DNA of 64,000 nt, from contig JAKULF010000002.1 in assembly GCA_022661535.1 (NCBI GenBank), positions 1,178,001 through 1,242,000 on the forward strand, given 5' to 3'. The notes under the pieces were generated by a model that searched no databases, was not told where the DNA came from, and worked only from the letters and a program-made list of their open reading frames with translations. Made by a program: the position numbers and the translations under genes. Source of the stretch: Eutypa lata (lineage: Eukaryota; Ascomycota; Sordariomycetes; Xylariales; Diatrypaceae). Below, one piece after another: positions 34,871 through 46,483 of this stretch. Numbering within the stretch: the first letter of the stretch is position 1; every line of letters begins with the position of its first letter.

Positions 34871-37181
34871 CTACATTTGCACTTCGATCAACATCCCCTT
34901 CCCTTGTTCGGCAACCCTCGAATTCGCATGCTCGAGCGCCCCCTTGAATTCCTTCACAGTCCTGACTCTTACCCCTTTCATCCAGCCCTCGGTGGTGCCA
35001 GTACCATTTTTCGTATTATTCCCCCAATTATCACCACCACCACCACCACCTTCTGAACCCGCAGCTGCCTCCGCTAAAGCAGCATAATTGGGCGTTGGTC
35101 GAAAAGAGAGGTTGGTCTCCTCATCGCTCGCCGAGACGTTCAGACCCTCTGGGTACATGAGCTCGGTGGAATTCCGGGGAGACTTCCATCCTTTTCATGG
35201 AGAAACATGGTGTTAGTTAAGAAAGAAAAAAAAGTGCGCCTCGAATATTTGTTTTTGACAAAGCGTATTTTAAGATTCCCACTTACCCCCGTTGTTCAAC
35301 AAGATGGTGAGCACCGGGATCTCATATTTACTAGCAACCCACAGTGCGCTCGATGGCGCTGCCCCCATGAAGCTTCCATCGCCGACTACGTGGCATACAA
35401 GGCGCGGTTTGGGCTCGTCTATCTCCCGGTCTTCCAAGGCCATCTTCACACCTAATGCGGCACCGTTGCTCCATCCGATTCCCGTGGCGCCGCAATTGAT
35501 CCAGCTCCCAGGCCGGTCGGGCCGGATTTGGTCGGAAAGGCCATGCGCCGCTGTGATAGTCTCGAGGACGAAGGTTGTCGAGTTCGGTAGGGACGTCTTG
35601 AGAAGATGGCCGACGTTATGCTCGTCTAATGCTTCTTGGTCTCCAAGCCGCCGACGGGCAGCGATATTTTCTAAACGCGCTTGGTAGGCCTCTACTTGCG
35701 CAGCTTTGCGGGCTGCGTATTTGGAATCTCGGAGCGCATGCAGCAATGAGCTGTCCTTCTTGATGTAGGTGATCAGTTGCTTCAAGGCGGTGTAGCTCTC
35801 TGCCTTCCAACGTCCATTGGCAGGAAAGAAAGAGACTGGGATTTGTTGATTAAGGGGGTCGCTATCTACCTATATAACATTTTGATATCATTACTTAGCG
35901 GTAGGCTGTGCGAGATAGAATTGAGTGGGCCGTTACTTACCTGGTATATTTTGGCATCCTTCGGGGGTGGGTTGCGTGCTGGGATCCAGGGAACATCACA
36001 ATCTAGCACGAAGATGGCGTCCGTGTTTCGGGTGCAGTCGTCGAAACCGAGACGGAAGTCTTCAGAGGCCGGGTGTGAAAAGGGGAAACACATGTCGCTA
36101 CCGCTCGTATTGTGAACGCGAATACCGGGAACGAGGTCTACCAGCTCCACAAGGACCTCCGGAGTTCGACGGTCACGGCCAGAATACCCTGTAATAATAA
36201 GCGGACGCTCAGCGTTGATAAGAGCGGTTGCAATGCTTTCAATAGCATCGCCCGGTAGCGCGCTAGGTCCGATCGGCCCCCATTGCTCTTGTTCCAACGA
36301 GTACGGCTGGATCTGTTCGGCTAGGGGTTCGCGTGCGCTAACAACATACACCGGACCCCGAGGCGTACTATTAGCGAACTGCAATGCTCGTCCAACCGTT
36401 TGCTTTACATTCAACCCCGTACGGATTTCGCCGGTATACCGGCAATATTGCCGCACGATAGCCTTCTGGTCCGGAGCTTCTTGAAGCCAATGCTGGTATT
36501 CTGTCCGCGACCCGAGAAGCTCCCCCGAGTCGGTATATGGGCAAAGTCCGGCGAAGATAAACACAGGAACGCGGCCTATACTTGCGTTATGAATGCCATG
36601 GCCGAGAGCTTGTGTTCCGACATCGACATGGACGAAGACTGCCTGCGGCTGGCCTGACACTCGTGCGTAGCCGTCGGCCATGGAAATAGCGGTAATCTCG
36701 GATGGACATGTAATTATCCTAGGCCATGACTCGGGCCGTTCTCTCTTGCCTTTTATAATGGCCTCAATTAGGGACGGATGATCAGACCCAAGATTAACGA
36801 AGCAGGTTGTTACCCCAGCCTTCTAGAGTGAGTCAAACTGATACATTATAGACAAGGCACTGAACGTACCTCCCAGAGCGCCTCTAAGAGGGCAAACGCA
36901 GTTGTATAGCTGCCCAAATGTCAGTTCATCCTAAATGATAGTAGCTGCTCCTATACGGCGATAGTCAGTCGTATAGGTACTTACGATGCTGAGGTATGCT
37001 GGGATCGTGTGGTTCTGCGCTGTTCGGTTGAAACAGCGGTCATGATAGACAGTGATGTCGTCTGGGACCAAATTGGACGGCGAAGGAAAGGAACCAATGC
37101 AGGGGACCTACGTCCCTTCAAACAGGTATTCCCAATTGCGGGGCTACGGACGATTCGACCCAGGGCGTTTCCGAATCCCAT
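34871..37181 (-). CDS. Thiamine-diphosphate enzyme, acetolactate synthase/decarboxylase-like
   Basis: Relatives (acetolactate synthase, benzoylformate decarboxylase, oxalyl-CoA decarboxylase) act on 2-keto acids through ThDP. Model: exons 37181-36985, 36909-36870, 36819-35941, 35869-35287 and 35190-34871, introns 50-96 nt, 672 aa. The PYR domain has the catalytic-type Glu120 in CPSEITAISMADGYARVSGQ; the usual preceding His is Ser. A central Rossmann-like domain follows. The PP domain has the ThDP/metal motif GDGSFMG (535-541) and NN at 564-565, spaced as expected. The first about 55 residues are Arg-rich with few acids and could be a mitochondrial presequence; MTAVSTEQRR at Met49 could be an internal start. 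A Gly-rich insert (GSEGGGGGGDNWG) lies near the C-terminus. Substrate not predictable; neighbours are an MFS of organic-anion type and a receptor-like protein. Confidence 0.88.
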
Positions 37182-38083
37182 TTTCGCAAGCACGAGCGAC
37201 GACTACCGTCATCGATCTTGGGAAGTAAAAATAGAGAGAGAGCGCGTGTGTATTCTGGGTGTGATGTCAAATGGACGGTTTTGGTAGGTGTTCGGAGAAG
37301 TGACAAAAAAGAAATCATGCACTGTAAGGTAGGTAGGTAGGTAGGTACTTACCCGGCTAGGTACTACTCACCCTGCAAGGTGGTGTCTAGGTCGGGTACA
37401 TTTACGTCGTGCAAAGGCTAGGTAGGACTATAAAACATTACCAATGTTAGGGAGGCAAGGGGGTCGGGGGCTGTGGTTGATTGCTGATTGCCTGATTGCT
37501 GGGTTACAACCTGAAATAAATTTGATGCATGGAACCCCCGCTTTCTAATGGTCTGTCAAACGATTAAGGTATGCCTCTAAGTACCTAAGATGTAGGTATA
37601 TCAATCAATTTGGCACCCACCTAGTACTACCTAGCCTGCCTGTGATTGTGTCCACCCGGTTTGGGTTACACAAAATTCATAAATGATAGTGCACTGCATG
37701 ATGCAAGGCTCATTAAAAGTAGAGCGAGCTGATTGATTGTAGAGGTAAACTCAGGATAAGAACCAATATCAACCATGACTAACGGCATCGTGAATAGTTA
37801 ATAATACAATCCAGCATTCCTGTATCCGACACACATAAAACTTGAACACAATGGCAAAAGATCATGGGCAGCTTCAAGACCAGTGTAATATCCTATTTCT
37901 GAGCGGACCAAACATTCATCGAAGACTTAAGGAGACATTGAATCAAAGCAAAAACTGACTGAGGTTTAACCACGAGAGAGCTGCGAACAATATGAGCGAT
38001 ATGATAGGAAAGATCGGGTTGAGATGTTAAGCAGGGGTTTCTCACCACTACACCATATCATATAGCTTTAAACAGCACGTATA
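37182..38083. other. Intergenic with GTAG-type simple repeat
   Basis: About 900 nt holding the upstream region of the ThDP gene and the 3' flank of the receptor-like gene. A ggta tetranucleotide run lies at 37327-37347. No gene seen. Confidence 0.45.
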
Positions 38084-39350
38084 TCATGCCCTAGAACGTT
38101 CTTGATGTTCAACTTTGATCTCGTTTCGGAGTACCACTACGCCATCTGGCGCGCTCGGGGGCGACTGCTTGACAGGTACGACTTGCACAGCGTTGCCTTG
38201 ATCTTGCAGTTCGATATATTGATTGTCGCCATTCGTGCTGAAGGCGGTGCCGTTCTTGCTGAGGATGGTGCTCATGAGACTCCGGGCAGAATACGGATCT
38301 GAGGGCGGCTTGGCTGGCGGACCCTTGGATAAATTCCACCCATGAAGTTCCGTGTCGGTGGGCCGGCGTGCCTTATACGCATTGCGGCTCTTCTTACGGA
38401 ACAGAACAGCAAGCTCGGGAAAGCAAACGCACAAGATACCAGAGGTCAGCTCGGGCGCTGCCCAGAGCAGGATCTCGGGCTGGTTCCAAGTCGTGTCAGG
38501 ATTTCCACTGTTGTTGAGGCGGACGACGAAGCCGATGGTTGCGAAGACAGGGGCGCTGGGCACGTCTAGATTAGGACGACATTCAACATGTGCGCCTTGA
38601 GGCAGAGGCTAGTCATGCATACCATAGACCAAATGTAAACGCCAGGACAACGAGGACTCGTTTGGTTCTGCTCATCTGAAGCTGTAGTACGGCATGGACA
38701 GGAAGCAACAAAATCAGCCAGTCGCTGACCGTATTAAACCCTCCACTCACATTCAATATCCACTTTATTTGTATACATCTCCCAGGGATGTCTTTGTTCC
38801 AAATCCTTTCCCGCGGGGTGCATTCGAAGATCTTCACAAGTGTAGTGCTTGTGTAGAAGGCGATGGTAAAGCCGGCCAGAAAGACAATGGCCATGTCGAA
38901 CGGACTCCATCGGACGGGCGAAAACACACGGCGATATAACCAGAGAACGGCGAGCTTCGTCATTCCGATGAAAAAGCCGTACTCGACGGCCGAAACATGG
39001 AACCAGTATGCAGCCTGGCTGGCTTCAGCGTGCGTGATATCCCAACCGTGCTCGCCTCCGTGATGTGACATGGTCGTTCTCATGATGGCGCAGTAGCCGA
39101 TGGTGCCGGCCCAGGCAGTCGCCACAATAGCATCTTCGAGTATCCATACGCGTTTAATGAAAAGACGAACGTACATTCGCAGGGCAACAAAGATGGTGAC
39201 AAGTGGTATGCATAGCCCTATGGTGATGTTGGCCAGAGGAATAAGAGTGTCTGGGTGGTCAGGGCTGGAATTCACGCCGGGCGGCGGCTTCAAAGCCGGT
39301 GTAAACTCGGGGGGTGGTATTGATGTGATTCCCGACACCTGGGGTGCCAT
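38084..39350 (-). CDS. SAT4/PTH11-type seven-helix membrane protein
   Basis: Fungal rhodopsin-like integral membrane proteins (SAT4 domain, the PTH11-related group) sit in the plasma membrane and are thought to sense surface or chemical cues. Model: exons 39350-38623 and 38555-38084, 399 aa. The Pro-rich extracellular N-terminus precedes helices such as IGLCIPLVTIFVALRMYVR, AIVFLAGFTIAFYTSTTLV and WLILLLPVHAVLQLQMS. Family signatures visible are EYGFFIGMTKLAVLWLYRRV and FECTPRERIWN, with Cys in the loop. The intron acceptor was set at 38556 (cccag), because joining there gives FTFGLCAPVFATIGFVVRL, the expected helix 6; the earlier tag acceptor would create a stop. A hydrophilic cytosolic tail of about 100 residues ends EHQERSRA. 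There is no CFEM domain, so this is not the classic PTH11 form. Confidence 0.87.
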
Positions 39351-40114
39351 TTTAATGATAGGAGGTAGGTAAATAGTCAACGGGTATAGACAGATCCACT
39401 ATGCTAATGTATCTAATTAAGTAGGTAGTCAGTACTTTATCTAGTCGGTACATAGTCAGGGTCTATAAGTAGTTAGTTCAGGTTGCGTTCAGGTTGTGCA
39501 AGAACATCTTCCTGAACTGTAAGTCAGCGTGATTCTTGTGGGCCTACGAAAGCTGGGAATGACAAATAAATATATAATAATGTTGCCATCACATTGATCT
39601 ATGAGGCTGTCGAAAGGAGATGAGACATACCTAGTAATCCTGAAGCATATAACAAAAAAAACAAAAAAACAAGCCAAGGTAGCTTGCTTGCCAAGGCAGC
39701 CTGCTCTGCTCTGTCCAATGTTACGCAGGACGGACCGCCCCACGCTGCTGGCCAGGCTGGTTGTTGCATTGCATAAAAAGGAATCCGAAATTTCCCCAAC
39801 ACGGCCTCCTCAGTTGGCCCTTACACCGGAATCATATTCATGCCGGATCATTTTTCGGCCTAACAATAATTATGGTTGAAGCCGTGGCGTGTGCCCCCTT
39901 GAGGCTCGACCTGGGGATTTCAATACCTACATACTTCCTCATCATTCCCGCAACGTTGTTAGGTAGCACGGGTATTTGAGCACGTCCTTTTCCGCCCTTC
40001 TTGCAGCAATAAACCTAGCCAGCCGCAAACCTTTGCAGACAGATACGTGCAGTGCCTGACATTTCAGATCACACCTCAACTTATGCCCCGCTCACCACCC
40101 AGCTCAGAGAAACC
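39351..40114. promoter_or_regulatory. Divergent promoter region, receptor-like gene / MFS gene
   Basis: 764 nt separates the start codons of the seven-helix protein (-) and the ACS-type MFS transporter (+), so the stretch must hold both promoters. An A-rich tract (aacaaaaaaaacaaaaaaac) sits at about 39651-39670. I cannot name specific factor sites with confidence. Confidence 0.5.
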
Positions 40115-41658
40115 ATGGGAGCTTTCAGTACGTCGCTTCACCGTACCTTCAGTCGTCACCGTTACTAATCTATTTTAGATGGTGACACATTCAGGACTAC
40201 CTCGGCCACGCCCGAGGCAGACTCTGTGTCCAAAGCGGAAGTCACTAAATTGAGGCGCAAAATCGACTACCATGTGCTTCCGATGCTGTTTATCATCTAC
40301 GTTGTCGCGTTCCTGGACCGGTAACCACTCTAGTATTGCTTTGCCTTTCCCTGCTGACACGTGACTCCCTAGAGCGAATATTGCGAATGCTCTTACCATG
40401 AGCATGCCCGAAGAGTTAGGGTTGACTGGTCAGCAGCCAAATACTGCATTGGCTATATTCTTCGTTCCCTACATTATATTCGAGATTCCTTCGAACATTT
40501 TAATGAAGAAGCTTACTCCCCACGTCTGGCTTTCTCTTTGCATTTTGAGCTTCGGCATAATCATGATGGCCCAAGGCTTCGTTCGAAACTACAGTGGGCT
40601 GCTCGCAACACGATTCTTGCTGGGCTTTTTCGAAGCTGGCATTTTCCCTGGAAGTTTTTACCTAATCAGTTTCTGGTACAAGCGAGAGGAATCCCAGCAG
40701 CGGTTTACCCTCTATTTCTGCTCCGTCATTTTTGCTTCTGCATTCGGAGGTTTACTCGCATCAGCCATCGCTCAAATGGATGGCATCCGCGGCCTGAGTA
40801 ATTGGAGATGGATCTTCATCCTGGAAGGGATTCTCACTAGTATGGTGGGGGTTGCATCTTTCTTCCTGGTTAGTGACTTTCCCAGCGAAGCCAAATGGCT
40901 ATCCGAAAAGGAGAAGCAGATTGTGCTGGAAAGAACCGACGTACGTCGTACCGCTGCTACGGGAAGGGTTACAAGGCTGGATCTTGCCGAATTCTTTAAG
41001 GACCCAAAGAACTACCTGGGTGCAGTCATGTACTTCTGTAAGTATCTCCCTATTTGGTTGTACCATCCAGTCCTAACGTCTATCAGCGGTCGTTGTGCCG
41101 ATCTATGCATTCGCCTACTTCACCCCAACTATTGTTAGGACTCTCGGGTACTCGGTAGTCCAGACACAGCTTCACTCAGTTCCCCCATTCGCCACCGCAC
41201 TCGGCATGTGCCTCATTCTAGCATATCTTTCGGATCGAACGCAGAGTCGCTTTCCCTATGTCCAATTCTCGGCAGCCGTCTTGATCGTTGGTCTCGCGCT
41301 CTTGATGACAACCCATGGGAATTTCTCGGCACAATATGCCGGCATATGCCTGGTTTGTGCGGGCGCTTATGGTGCCGGTCCGATTATCATATGTTGGTAT
41401 CTGATGAATCTCCAAGGACACAAGGAACGAAGTATTGGTTCCGGCTGGATGATCAGCTTTGGCAATACTGGTGGAATTCTAGCCCCCTTCATGTTCCTGC
41501 CACAGAATGCGCCATACTTCCATCCTGGTTACTCAACATGTATGGCCGTCACGGTGCTAGGGATTGTTGCGACTGCTTGTTACGCCGGACTCATTCTAAG
41601 AGAGAGACGAAAGGTACCCAGCGAAGGGGCCGAAAAGAACCACACCCTTTCTTTGTAA
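40115..41658 (+). CDS. MFS transporter, anion:cation symporter (Dal5/Tna1-like) type
   Basis: This family imports organic anions and vitamins (allantoate, nicotinate, pantothenate relatives). Model: exons 40115-40127, 40179-40320, 40373-41037 and 41087-41658, introns 49-52 nt, 463 aa. The first exon is only 13 nt (MGAF plus one base). The family start KIDYHVLPMLFIIYVVAFLDRANIANA is split over exons 2 and 3 and shows the typical DR-x-NI-x-NA motif at the end of helix 1. Further marks are FVPYIIFEIPSNILMKK, RFLLGFFEAGIFPGSFYLI and NWRWIFILEGILT, standard for ACS proteins. The C-terminal half has LILAYLSDRTQSR and a final helix before RERRKVPSEG. Twelve helices are expected and all seem present. 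The divergent receptor-like gene and the ThDP enzyme beyond it suggest, but do not prove, use of an organic acid. Confidence 0.92.
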
Positions 41659-41854
41659 AACTAGATTGCTACTTTGTTACACAAGCAGGAAACGGAGGTG
41701 CGGGTTTGTTGGTGAAGGTTATCATTGGGTAGAGACGGAGCGGGAACGCACAATGTAACGTAGCCCCATTGGTTGGTAACATTATATCTTTATACCAGTT
41801 GATGCTTGCGCTTGCTTCGCAATCGGCTTAAGGGTTAGCATATAGATAAGGGTT

Positions 41855-42790
41855 AACTTATTTTATAAATATGTTATTTTGCCCGATAACGTTTATCGAT
41901 AAATATATTTATTTTTAAAATTTATATTTATTTTTAACGATTTATTTAAATAATTAATTAAAGCGAATAATAATTACTTCGTAATTTTTATTTATTTTTT
42001 AATATATTTTAAAGTTATTTATATAATTTTATATAATTTTATACGATTTATTTATTTTTAATTTATTTATTTAAATTATTAATTAAAACGAATAATAATT
42101 ATTTTATAATTTTTATTTACTTTTTAATATATTTTAAAATTATTTATATAATTTTAACTTTATATATTTTCGACGATTTATTTATTTAATTAATTAATTA
42201 AAACGAATAATAATTATTTCGTAATTTTTATTTACTTTTTAATATATTTTAAAGTTATTTATATAATTTCGTATAATTAATTTCGTATTTAATTAATTTT
42301 ATATAATTAATTTTATATTTATATAACTTTATATAATTTTATATAACTTTATATAACTTTATAAAATTTCGTATAACTTTATATAACTTTATATAATTTC
42401 GTATAATTAAATAATAATATTATAAATTATTTAAATAAATAAATAAATTTATAAATTTATAAATAAATTTTTTAATTTTTATTAATAAAATTATTTAAAT
42501 TAAATATTAACGTTATTATCGTTATAAATTAAATTTATACTTTATAAATTTATATATTAATTAATTTTTTATAAATTATATAATAATATTTAATAATAAT
42601 TAAATAAAAAACTTAATAATTAAAATTAAAAAATAAAATATATAATATATTATTATTTAAAAAAAAATATATTCGAAAAAAACTTAAAGTAATTATATAA
42701 CGACGTCGAAAATAATAAAGTTTAAAGTAAGATTTTACGTATTAATTAATTAAATTAAGTGGCTATGGCTTAATAAAATATAATAAGAGT
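41855..42790. repeat. Third RIP block with about 120-bp direct repeats
   Basis: About 935 nt of extreme AT richness with residual C mostly in CpG or CpT. Three diverged direct copies start near 41964, 42089 and 42204 (marker cgaataataatta), and many atataactttatataa-like units lie at 42300-42410. It separates the two MFS genes. The original element is not identifiable. Confidence 0.85.
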
Positions 42791-42894
42791 AAATAATAAT
42801 ATAAAAACCTTGTGTGCAGTGGCCATCGAACCAATCTTAACGTTTACCTTTTCTTTTTCCAATCAAACTTCTTATATCAGAATACAACTCTTAC

Positions 42895-44621
42895 ATGGCA
42901 GCGTCCCGGAGCCATTCTCCCCCAATGTTCGTGGAAGTCGAATCCGGCATGGCATCCAAAGAAGGCAAAGGTATCTGTTCAGAAAGCCTGATTAATCACA
43001 TGTATAACTAACTTTGTTGTCTTAAGTATTGGATGTAGAACCCATTGTTCTGTCTACTCCTCGGGACGTAGCAGCTGGAATGACTACAGTAGGTGCCGTC
43101 CGGCTGCCGTGACACCGCGTTCTCACATGTATATTTAGGGCCGGAAACTCTTCATCTCAACCACCGTCCTGCTGCTCAACTTCAATGTCACCCTGGGCTC
43201 GACTCTGCCTAGCGGCGCTGGGCCTACACTCTACGCCCATTTCGGTGTCACGTCAGAGTTGCAAAAGCCACTCCCTGTCGCTCTATTCCTTGTTGGTTAC
43301 AGTACGTGCAGAAAGCATCCATAATGTGCGGTCCCTTGCATCGCCATGGTCCGTGCTACCTCCACAGAGGCTGTCCCACTGGCTTACTTCTTGTCTAGTA
43401 TTCGGCCCAATCATATTTGCCCCGATGTCCGAATCGTGGGGTCGCCGCCCGGTGTTCCTGGTCTCCTTCACCATCTACACGGCATTCACCTTGGGATGTG
43501 CTCTCTCCCCGAATTGGCCTGCATTTCTGTTCTTCCGCTTCATGCTGGGTTGCGGTGCAGCCGTACCCCAGACCGTCTCGGGTGGCCTCTTCTGTGATAT
43601 TTACGCCGACCTCAGATCCCGCGGTATGGCTGTCGCGATGTTAGGCCTTACGAGCAACGTTGGTCCCCTGATAGGACCAATAATATCAGGATTTACCTCG
43701 ACAACGGTTTGGCAATGGCAATTCTGGTGCGCGTTGGTCCTTGCGTGTGTTAATTGGGTCATGCTCCTCTTTCTACCCGAGACCTGCGCCCCAGTGCTTA
43801 ACGCGTGTCACCCAAACGGTGCTGCAGGAGAAAACCAGCATAAGCCAATCGCATCCGCTGCCAAAGAGATGCCACTCAGCCTGCGGCGTCAAGCGAGAGT
43901 GTTCACCCGCCCAATCCGGATCCTCTCCGAGCCACTCGTTTTATTTACCGATCTCTTTATTCTATATCAATACGTCATTTACTTCCTTTACTTTGGCGCC
44001 TATCCCGTCATCTTCCGTGGTACGTATGGTATGTCCGATGGCATGTCTGCGCTGATGTTCATTCCCACCGGAATCGGCGCGGTCTTGGCCATCGCCATCT
44101 TTGCAGCGTGGGACAAGTTTCACAAAAGAGGCGTGGAGCGTGGGAGCCCCTGGGCGTTGCGGGAGGAATACAGACGCCTGCCGCTCGCGTGCCTTGGAGG
44201 TCCACTATTTGCTCTGTCGGAGTTCTGGCTTGGGTGGACAGCCCGGCCTGACATCCACTGGATCATTCCAGCAGCATCAGGCATACCATTAGGCATCGGC
44301 ATCGACCTCACATTTCTAGCTCTAAATAACTACCTCACAGATGCATACGATATCTACAGTGCGTCGGCCCTGGCATCCAGTGTCTTCACGCGCAACGTCC
44401 TTGCGGCGGTCCTCATTCCATTCACCACATATCCATTGTACGAAAACATGGGAACGGCCTGGGCCTGTACGCTTTTGGGTTGTTTGTGTGTAATTTTGAT
44501 ACCCATACCATTCGCGTTCATTCGCTGGGGTCCTGCTATGAGAAAGCGCAGCCCCTTTTGCCAACGGCTGGACCGAATGAGGAACGGAAGTGCTGATGAG
44601 GACCTAGCATTTCCTCTGTGA
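42895..44621 (+). CDS. MFS transporter, DHA1 (drug:H+ antiporter) type
   Basis: DHA1 proteins are twelve-helix proton-coupled exporters of drugs, polyamines or metabolites. Model: exons 42895-42970, 43027-43088, 43139-43301 and 43399-44621, introns 50-97 nt, 507 aa. The start MAASRSHSPPMFVEVESG gives the hydrophilic N-terminus; the codon lies about 100 nt right of the RIP block. Helix 1 is KLFISTTVLLLNFNVTLGS, with SGAGPTLYAHFGV as in polyamine-type relatives. Motif A is FAPMSESWGRRPVFL in the loop after helix 2, assembled across the last intron. Helix 4 and motif C-like sequence FMLGCGAAVPQTVSGGL and TSNVGPLIGPIISGF are clear. The central loop carries VFTRPIRILSEPLVLF, typical of the group. 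It ends DEDLAFPL. Substrate unknown. It appears intact despite its RIP neighbour. Confidence 0.9.
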
Positions 44622-46144
44622 TTGGATGCGCCAATCTTTTCGTGGTTACTGTGCGTTGTTGGAAACCATTCCAATTTAATCTCATTAGTTGGTAAGTGAT
44701 TAGTAGAGCCAACAACTGGTCGTACGTAAATTGATGTTGCATAGAGTTAGGAACTATACTTTACTCGTAAAGACATAAACTGAGCAGAATTCGGCAGCAT
44801 TTCTGCGCTTCGAGAGATGAGCAACCTTGTTTCTGTGCAACAGTTACTGGTGTAAAGTCTTTATGGGATAAATTAGGTGCATTGTCCGTTCTAGCACCTT
44901 TACTAAATCCAATAACGATTGTTGGTACAACAATGAAAGTCGGCTTTAACAATCATTAGAACGCCTTACCAACCGTTGCAGTCAAGCAGCAAGGATGTAA
45001 AACTTTGCAAAGAATATAGCGTTATCCATCCATTTAGGGATAGTACAAGATATGACTACATATCCATTATGAAGGGCAGAGATTAGCATAATCACCATGG
45101 TTATATAACCTTGTATTTTGGGTCGAATGATGGTCAACCAGCTCTTTAACCATTTGATCGACTGGTTAATTTTAACTGCTGCATACTGAAGACCTAATCA
45201 ATGCTTCATTTTACTTCGTTGATAGAAATAAGAACTGAGTTTTGTTTGGAACAGGTAGTGTTACTACTACCATTGGTTATCCTGATACTCATATAAAACC
45301 TGGTTGGCTTTAACACACCTATATCAGCATTAACTTTCTACTTGGGTAAGTATGTACTTAAGGTAACCCCGGAAAACTACCATATACGGTTTTGCCAACT
45401 CTTAAAGTAGTAGCTAACCCCGCACACACCAAAGTTGAAGCATAGCAGAGCCTCATGGCACTAACAACTTAGTGTGTGCGTCTTTGGTTAAACCCCGCAA
45501 CGGGAGCTAGCCTCTAATGTGGCATTGATCAGTAAATCCCATCCTGACTGGACTGGACCTGCCCGGCCTGCCCGGCCTCCGTACCCGACTAAGCTACCTA
45601 ACCTACATAAGTATATAGGTAGGTAGGTCAGTTACATTGTGTCCGGGTAAGAAAAAACTTACCTCTTTTTATAGTATCAAGGGCTCCAGAAGCTCGATAT
45701 CATCGTCTCTAACTGCTTTGTAAATAGGAGTCTTTCAGAGAGACTCGGTGGAGTCTTCGTATGAAGTAAAGAGGGAGCTTAATCCCGACAAATTGCTTCA
45801 GATCTCCAAAGACAGCGACGAGAGCTCTTACGATGTCTAAGTATGAACAAGCGGGGAAATGGCTGGTCATCTACCTACCATTAGTTATGAACGCTACAGC
45901 TTCAAACATCGCGGCAAGATGGGGCGGGTGACAAGGTGTAGCGTTCGTATATCCTCGTGGAAGCTAGCTTCGGGTAGCATTGGGGGGATTGGGAGGAGCT
46001 TCCGCTATTTCCGCATCTTGAGAAGCAACAGTGGATATATTCAACGAGTACTTAGTAGTTTCTTTTCGAAAGAGCTCGTGGACGCCCCTTTAACATCGTA
46101 ACTATGTAGTCATCATCAACTGCTCCAAATGTTCTATTAAACGG
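44622..46144. other. Intergenic; no gene seen
   Basis: 1.5 kb with short open stretches only. ggtaggtaggt-type tetramers lie at 45613-45628 and a ctgcccggc doublet at about 45559-45577. Nothing resembles a gene. Confidence 0.45.
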
Positions 46145-46483
46145 GTGCGCTGGCCGTGTGAGTCTGAAAGATTAGTGCCTTTATTAGATGGTGTTAATCG
46201 CACTGTATATGGATGGACGGTCCAGTGGTCTGGGCTAAACCCAAGCTATCACAATGTTTACGATTTTGAGGTGATGCAGAATGATCTTGGAGGGTCTCCG
46301 ACATTCACCTCGCATTATTTCAACATCAGCGATATGGCTCTATCATGTTCACTCACCTCGACGATTTCTACCGTTAAGCTATCATGCTCATCTGCTTCGA
46401 CTGAGTCTGTCACACCAATAGGTACCTTGGCAGCACGTACAGCAACAATTACCATGTGTGCTGCTGGGGGTGTCCTCAAGTGA
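46145..46483 (+). pseudogene. Fragment of an extracellular-domain protein
   Basis: The open stretch encodes LLDGVNRTVYGWTVQWSGLN and SYHNVYDFEVMQNDLG, then PTFTSHYFNISD and a Ser/Thr-rich tail ending AAGGVLK. Sequons (NRT, NIS), aromatic spacing and the Ser/Thr stalk look like the luminal part of a fungal cell-surface protein that should have a signal peptide before and a membrane helix after. Neither is found nearby, so I read it as a gene remnant. Alternative: an exon of a gene whose other exons I missed. Confidence 0.35.

Noticed and set aside
38555..38575. Acceptor ctag at 38574 for the SAT4-type gene intron
   Set aside because: With the only good donor it gives an immediate stop. The cccag acceptor restores the conserved helix.
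25561..44621. Classical secondary-metabolite cluster
   Set aside because: No PKS, NRPS, terpene synthase, DMAT synthase or pathway transcription factor seen. Kept only as a looser neighbourhood hypothesis.
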